Shown here: piece after piece, positions 58,221-64,000 of the stretch
Numbering within the stretch: position 1 is the stretch's first letter
Layout of the letters: each line of letters starts with the position of its first letter
DNA from: Baylisascaris procyonis
Lineage: Eukaryota > Nematoda > Chromadorea > Rhabditida > Ascarididae
Length of the DNA stretch: 64,000 nucleotides
Reading direction: 5' to 3'
Assembly: GCA_037389465.1 (NCBI GenBank)
Contig: JAZARR010000237.1
Span: 1,426,001 to 1,490,000, forward strand
Notes under the pieces: generated by a model
The model's database searches: none
The model's input: the letters and a program-made list of their open reading frames with translations, nothing else
What the model was told of the DNA's origin: nothing
Translations under genes and position numbers: made by a program

Positions 58221-61200
58221 GTATCACTTAATTTGAGGGGATGAAAAAAATATTCTCGATTGTTCGTTTTTACCGTTTTCGCTCCCTTTATTACTTCGAA
58301 TTTTTTTTTGTTGGAATTCTCTAATGAAACCTGTTCTTTTAAGTGCTCATCAGTTCGTGAACTGTTGCTTGATCCTTACCATAAGGGCACTCACTGTACG
58401 ATGCTGGGCAACATCACCGTTTCAACTTGGAACGTTAATTGCATGCCTACATCAAGAATGCTCAAAACTCTTACTTACCCTCTCCCTTTTGACTGAAAAA
58501 AAGAGTTTCTTAAAAACAAAATTTTCTTTGCAATAATTTTTTTAAATGAGTTAAATGAATGCAATTTTTGCAAGTAGGCGAATATCGTACTCGATAACAC
58601 AAATGTACGCTTTGTACAAAATAGCTTAAATGAATATAAAAACTAAAAGTGTTCCAAAAGTTTCCCAGGTGGGATGTTTGAAATGTAGAGGCGTCACCTA
58701 GTATCTTTAAAGATTTGGAGAGTTGGGGGTATTACCTGGTATTCTTAACCAAACCCACTCGTAATTTATCGCTCAAAAGTCACTTTCATGACCACTGCTT
58801 TATCGCAAATGCTACGATTCTTTTACATTTTTTAGCACCTCACATTTATCTTTCAACTTTTAGAATGAGGATGACACTTCACTTAGTCGGAAAGACCACT
58901 CACTTATCCTACCTTGAGGTGCAGTCTCATAAACGTTCTTTTTTAACCAAAATTATGAGGTCTTAGGACTGTTGCCAGTGTTCGAAAGTTGGTGATTTTG
59001 GATGCTATATGGACACACGAACGAATACCTTTCTACTTTTTTTCTAACACAAGGTTTATAGTTTCATGACTATTATTTCTTTGCAGCAGAATTCATGAGC
59101 ATCTGATACGGGTTTTTGTAGTGGTAGGACTTGGGATTGATTCTTGGGAGGCAAAGCCCGCAAGAGAGGTTGGATTCTTTCTCTGATAACCCGCTAGGTC
59201 TATTTGAGTGAATATATATATTCCGCAAAAAAAAAAAATCTCCTTCCCAGTGACGTTCGAATTTAAGGAACTCGAAAAAGGGCAAAATTTGACAGTTATG
59301 AACGAAGAAGTCGTCGGCTAGTGATGAACTCAGAACGTGAACCCAAAGTGAACTTGAATATCCATACCGCAATTTACAGTGAATATTCCGGCTGAAATAT
59401 GCAAGCAAATAAACATCTATGGCTTCCTCAATACGTAGTTTGTATCGAGAAAAAAAAAAACATTCAAGCTATGGCATGAAATTCTTCAAAAAATTTTCCA
59501 CACAAAATGACCGAATTTCGGATTGGATTGCTGAAATATAATGAAGATGAAGCATTGAACGCATAGCACTTAACGTTCCGCTTTGAAAAAAATATTTCTC
59601 ACCTGAAAATGGAAATATTAAAATGTAGAAATTAAAATATTCTCAATGCGTGTATTATGATCAAAATTTATAGAAATCAGGACGAATGCATTGCGTAATC
59701 TTTCTACTTTAGTAAACAATATGGGAATCTGACATAAATGAAATGAAACATTTCAACTTTGAAGAAAAGTGTTTTTTCTCTCTCTTTTTTTTCTTGCTGG
59801 TGCTTGCTTTTCGACGATCTTTGTTCTTTGTAATAATTTTTTGACATCTTGACGAGGACGAGTGCGCAGATCGAAAAAAGAATGACGGATTTTTATTTAT
59901 TTCATAAGCGAATTTTATGGTTGATAGAAATGAAATTTTGTAATAACTGAGTTGTTAATTCATTTTCATTCGGTTTAAAGTATTCGATTTTTTTTTTTTT
60001 AATACGACTCACGAACGTTGATTTCGATCAATACGTTTTATTTTTCGTGGTTTTATGTTGTTGTTGTTGTTTGTTTTTTTTTTTAATTGTCACGAAATTT
60101 TAGATGGTCCCTTCGCTATGAAAACGTGTAAAACTTCCGTTATTTCTAGACCTAGAAAATGTTTTTTTCATTGCTTATCGAATGAAATGATTACGCTTCT
60201 GGAAACATTTTTCTCTGCGCATAGATTTTCTACGAAATGATGGGAATTCGCTTTTTTTTATAATAGTGGAAAGCCTAAATGAATCACTTTATCAGCATTG
60301 AAGATTGGTTTTTATAGGGTCCACTTCGGCGCAGGCTGCAGATTTGAAGTTTATCTGACACTAGCCCCGCAAATTTTCAAAATTTGCATAAGAAACATTA
60401 AAAGCATCACTAGAAGAAGTCACACCTGTTTTTTTGGAACGTTCCATTTGTTTCAAGAACGAATGCCTATAAATGCGTTCTTATGAAAAAAAAATGGTCG
60501 AATCATTGCCATTCAATGAACTTCATTCCGAATTCGCAAATTATACGTGATATTTTAAGTATTAGAATCTTTTTACGGGTGAAATCAAGCAAGAAAAGCG
60601 TTTTTTTTTTTTTTTTTTTTTGATGATTATCTCGACTCATAGGGAAGCGGCGAGCGCATCATGGCATTTCCTCAATACTTTCAATTTTTTACGCAATTGA
60701 ACAATCCGCGAAAAGCTTTTTTTTAAACGAAAGAGTTTTGCTCCACCTTAAACCTAAACTTGAAAAGCTTTATTTCTCCTTTGATGAGATCAACGCAAAT
60801 TTATTGCTACATTATTTTTCATAGTGAGTAAATTTGAAGTTTTCTGAAATTCTTCTCCTTAAAAAAAATAATTCGCATGAGAAAAACTGGCGGAAATTCC
60901 AATTTTAGTCTAAAACTTCATAGAGTAAATGCCAAATCATCAATGATGAAAATCTACCCTCGATTAGTGCCATCTATTTGCAACAAACAAATGAATCACC
61001 TTTGAAATGGTTACATTCGAAATCCATTTCACATGGGACTGGAAAATGATACGAAAATTTAATTTCAACCACAATTTTTTATCTTATCTGACATATATTT
61101 ATACTCACCAACTTCTAAATCTTGTTTATTATGTTCAGTGTTTATTTATGCTAAATGCAGCTTAATTTAGCATCTTCTTGTCGTATCTCAGTCAATGGAA

Positions 61201-64000
61201 ATTTGCTACATTTGCTAGTGGAAATTTGCAGCATAATGCTAAATGTGTCTTTATATTTTTGCCGCTTCTTTTTTTTTCTTGTCAAAAGTTCAAAACTACA
61301 GCTCTAAAATGGAAAACTTTGTTCATTTTATAAGAAAGATGCATGATATTTGCACAATGAAAATTTCGTTGTTCTCTGCAATATGAGAACAATGTTCACA
61401 TTTTATTTCTTCGTCTTTGAAGAAACATTGAAATGGCTACTAAGTATTTTGATGCTTGATTGCTAAGTGTATATTACACGCTTTCATTTGCTCGATCATT
61501 TGTACTTTTCACTAAATTTTATTTTGCATAGTAATTTTTGCCTATTTGTTTTGGCGGAATTGATGATCGGGAAAGTGATGGTAAGAAGACGGGTTTATCG
61601 ATGCATTATGCGCTCGTTGAATTTCTCTCACTTCGTTCCTTTATTGAAGTACTTCCTACCCGTTTTGTCAGCACTACGGTTCTGTCGTTCTCCGCGAATT
61701 TACGTTGTAATTGTGTGACGACGTTGTGCTTCTAAATGTCTCCGCGCGTGTGAGCTCGTTCTGTCCCATCTTTTGCGTACCTTCCATCACCATAGACGTC
61801 CCTTCGTTGATTGCCGTGTTGACCGGTATCCGTTGGGTTGCGTTCTACAAAAGATTTCAAGAGCGTATTTGAACGCCATCTTCCCGTGGATCGATGTGTG
61901 GTAATTTGTGCGAGCTGTCTCATCGTTTTTTACACTTGTCGCACTAGTTTTATACAGTCATGGTCGGCTTCAATCCACCATCGCAGCTGCAGTTTCTTGT
62001 TCTTTTCTATTTAGCTAATTCACCGAATGATCCTAGTGCCAATCGATGTATCATCATTTCTGCCAGCGCTTATTCGAAGAACCGCCTCCAGTAGCTCAAA
62101 TATCTTTTTTAAATGTTCTCTTTTGATTGCAAAGGTCATATAAGCGAGCCATTTCCATTTGTCATGCATGTATTCACCAAAAGCTTAGCAAAAATGTTAA
62201 TTTAGTGCTGAGGTAGCGGATATCAAATATTCGCAGCACGCCTATACGCCTCTCCTAAATACTGAATAGCTTTACCTAAGTTACGTTTTCACGTAACTTA
62301 CACAAACTCATCGTAATAAGAGTGAGTAGGTATTTATATTTATATGAATGCATCTTCTTACGTATAAATGTGCCGATTTATAGATATATCTGGAAGGCAT
62401 TCTAGTTTTTTAGTAACTTCCAGTTCAAAGTCCAACTTTCTCGTCGTTCCACTCACATTTGAACGAGTTCCGCCCGCATTATTTTATACCATTACATAAA
62501 TGACGCTTAATTGCGAATTGTCTGTCTGCATCTTGGAGCATTTATAAAATTGGCTGATGTTTCATCTGCAAAGAACTTTGTCGAAGCACAAATCGGATCG
62601 TTTTGCCAGAAACCCCTCCTTCGTTAGCGAAGAGGCAGTTGAATGTAGTCACTCTTTAGTAATGATGAATGTAAATCTCCTTTACAATTAGTTATTAGAG
62701 GTGGGGAATTCTTCTCAATCTGCGTATCATCTAATCGTAACAGACATTTGAATATTTCCGCAAAGTAACTAGTTAATCAATGCAGTAATTTAAGCGAGGT
62801 TCGTTGACAGTGGCCTCTGTCCAATGTAGCATTGACTTGAGTGATATTTTCTAAGGCAATAGTGAGCTTATACAAAATGCAGTCGATGCAAAGAGGAAAC
62901 TTCCCATTTGAATAAGCTTATGCTGTTGCTGATTTAGACGGATTTGTAAATGGGATCCTCCTTTTCAAAGATGACGCCTGTCAGCGTTAGTACTGCAGCA
63001 ATTCCACATACGGAAAAGAAGCCTTATGCAACTTGCGAGAGACTCTCATGGCACGTTTCTTTGTGATGCGATTCTATGGTTGAAATGACAACAACTAAAT
63101 TAAGATTAGTAAAATGTTTTAACGAAAAAATAACGATTAGACGCGGCGATGAAAATCTACCTGCAAAAAAAAAACATTTCGTGAACGATAAATCAGTACG
63201 TGTATAAAAGTTGCAACGCGTACAAAAGTTACAAATATAAAAGCTAGAGCATAAAACAGCGTAATCGGATACAGCAACATAACAATAAGAACGTTAGGAG
63301 ATAGAAACTCTTTGTAATCACCTTCCATCTACAGCGAGCATCGGAAGAGTATATGAGATATTATAGCTTAAAAAAGCAGAACGGTGTTAAGGATGGAATT
63401 TTTTTGTGCAATCATTCAAATGTCAGTGGTATTGACGTTCGCCTATTCGACCGCCATTTTTCATAGCCATCAAATCACTGCATGACGGAAGAAATGATTT
63501 GGAGAAATGAGAAAAAACAAAGTTTCAATTTAGCCTCAAGTAGGATTTTTTGCAGTCGAACGTTGTATCTATCGGTGATTTATTGTAGTTGAATCAGAGA
63601 TTTGAAATTTAAGTCTCTTGACCAAATATTTTTGAAGGGCAAGTGAAAGAGTTTAAAAACCACTGTTGCAGGATTGAAATTTCAGCTTTTATTAAGCCGA
63701 AACGTCGAAATTTCCGTGATTCTATGAAGATGCGAAAGTTTTAAAGGAAATATGTTTTATTAGCCGTTGAGCTAACGTTTCGTATTTTAGCTGAATTTTC
63801 GATTAGCTTCATCAGTTTTGAAAAGCATTGAAAAATCTAAGCGAAGCAGGCCGAACTTAAGTGATTCAAGCAGCAATATTAGGTTTCAAAAGATATGAAA
63901 TTCATTTTAATATAGCAAGCTGCTTTGTTTTAACCTTCTAAGCATTTTCGAGGGATTTCATTCTCCTGTTACTGATAGCTATCAAAATTGTATTGCATCT
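58221..64000. other. Stretch without supported genes
   Basis: AT-rich with T- and A-runs (60601-60621 is a T-run of about 21). 61540-61925 is less AT-rich and open on both strands (- strand ends DGRYAKDGTERAHTRGDI) but shows no domain. A small hairpin (taagttacg / cgtaactta) lies at about 62278-62300. No exon, tRNA or other gene was supported. Confidence 0.4.

Overview
The window looks like nuclear DNA of a multicellular animal, most likely a nematode. Evidence: short exons with canonical GT...AG ends, short T-rich acceptors (tttcag, ttgcag, ttatag, tctag), moderately AT-rich base composition by eye, long simple (TA)n runs, and one putative 5' end with a trans-splice-like acceptor 9 nt before an ATG. 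The introns (0.3-4.5 kb) are long for a Caenorhabditis-type genome and fit larger parasitic nematode genomes better. The species cannot be named from the sequence. No bacterial-type operons, rRNA, tRNA or CRISPR arrays were seen.

Region 1 (about 968-37,132, + strand) is one very large split gene. I could chain about 28-30 exons whose reading phases agree at almost every junction, giving an open frame of about 2,700 codons. Nearly all of it is charged, heptad-rich alpha-helical coiled coil. Two giant exons (about 2.3 kb each, at 10.4-12.8 kb and 19.75-22.05 kb) carry most of the coil, and 20-80-codon exons surround them. The C-terminus leaves the coiled-coil pattern: a Ser/Thr/acidic linker (34.9-35.1 kb) and a short basic-then-hydrophobic tail ending with a stop at 37,130-37,132. 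No motor, kinase, GRIP, FYVE or PACT domain is visible, so the product is called only a giant coiled-coil (scaffold/tether-type) protein. The 5' end is unresolved: an in-frame ATG lies at 968, but the first exon could also start at a splice acceptor at 995.

Region 2 (37.1-41.4 kb) is intergenic. It holds a perfect 34-bp palindrome built from octamer (ATTTGCAT) motifs at 38,453-38,486 and a very AT-rich stretch (about 40.1-41.25 kb).

Region 3 (41.4 kb to the end) probably contains the start of a second + strand gene (ATG 41,393; two well-formed exons). Scattered exon-like segments at 46-58 kb may belong to it but could not be joined reliably. Part of an unidentified - strand coding sequence may lie at 44.4-44.7 kb. 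Structural features include a 502-bp foldback element (two 233-bp inverted arms) at 54,824-55,325, a degenerate ~42-bp tandem repeat at 55,685-55,851, a 106-bp (TA)n tract at 53,141-53,246, and G-rich tracts. Most of 58-64 kb shows nothing I can call.
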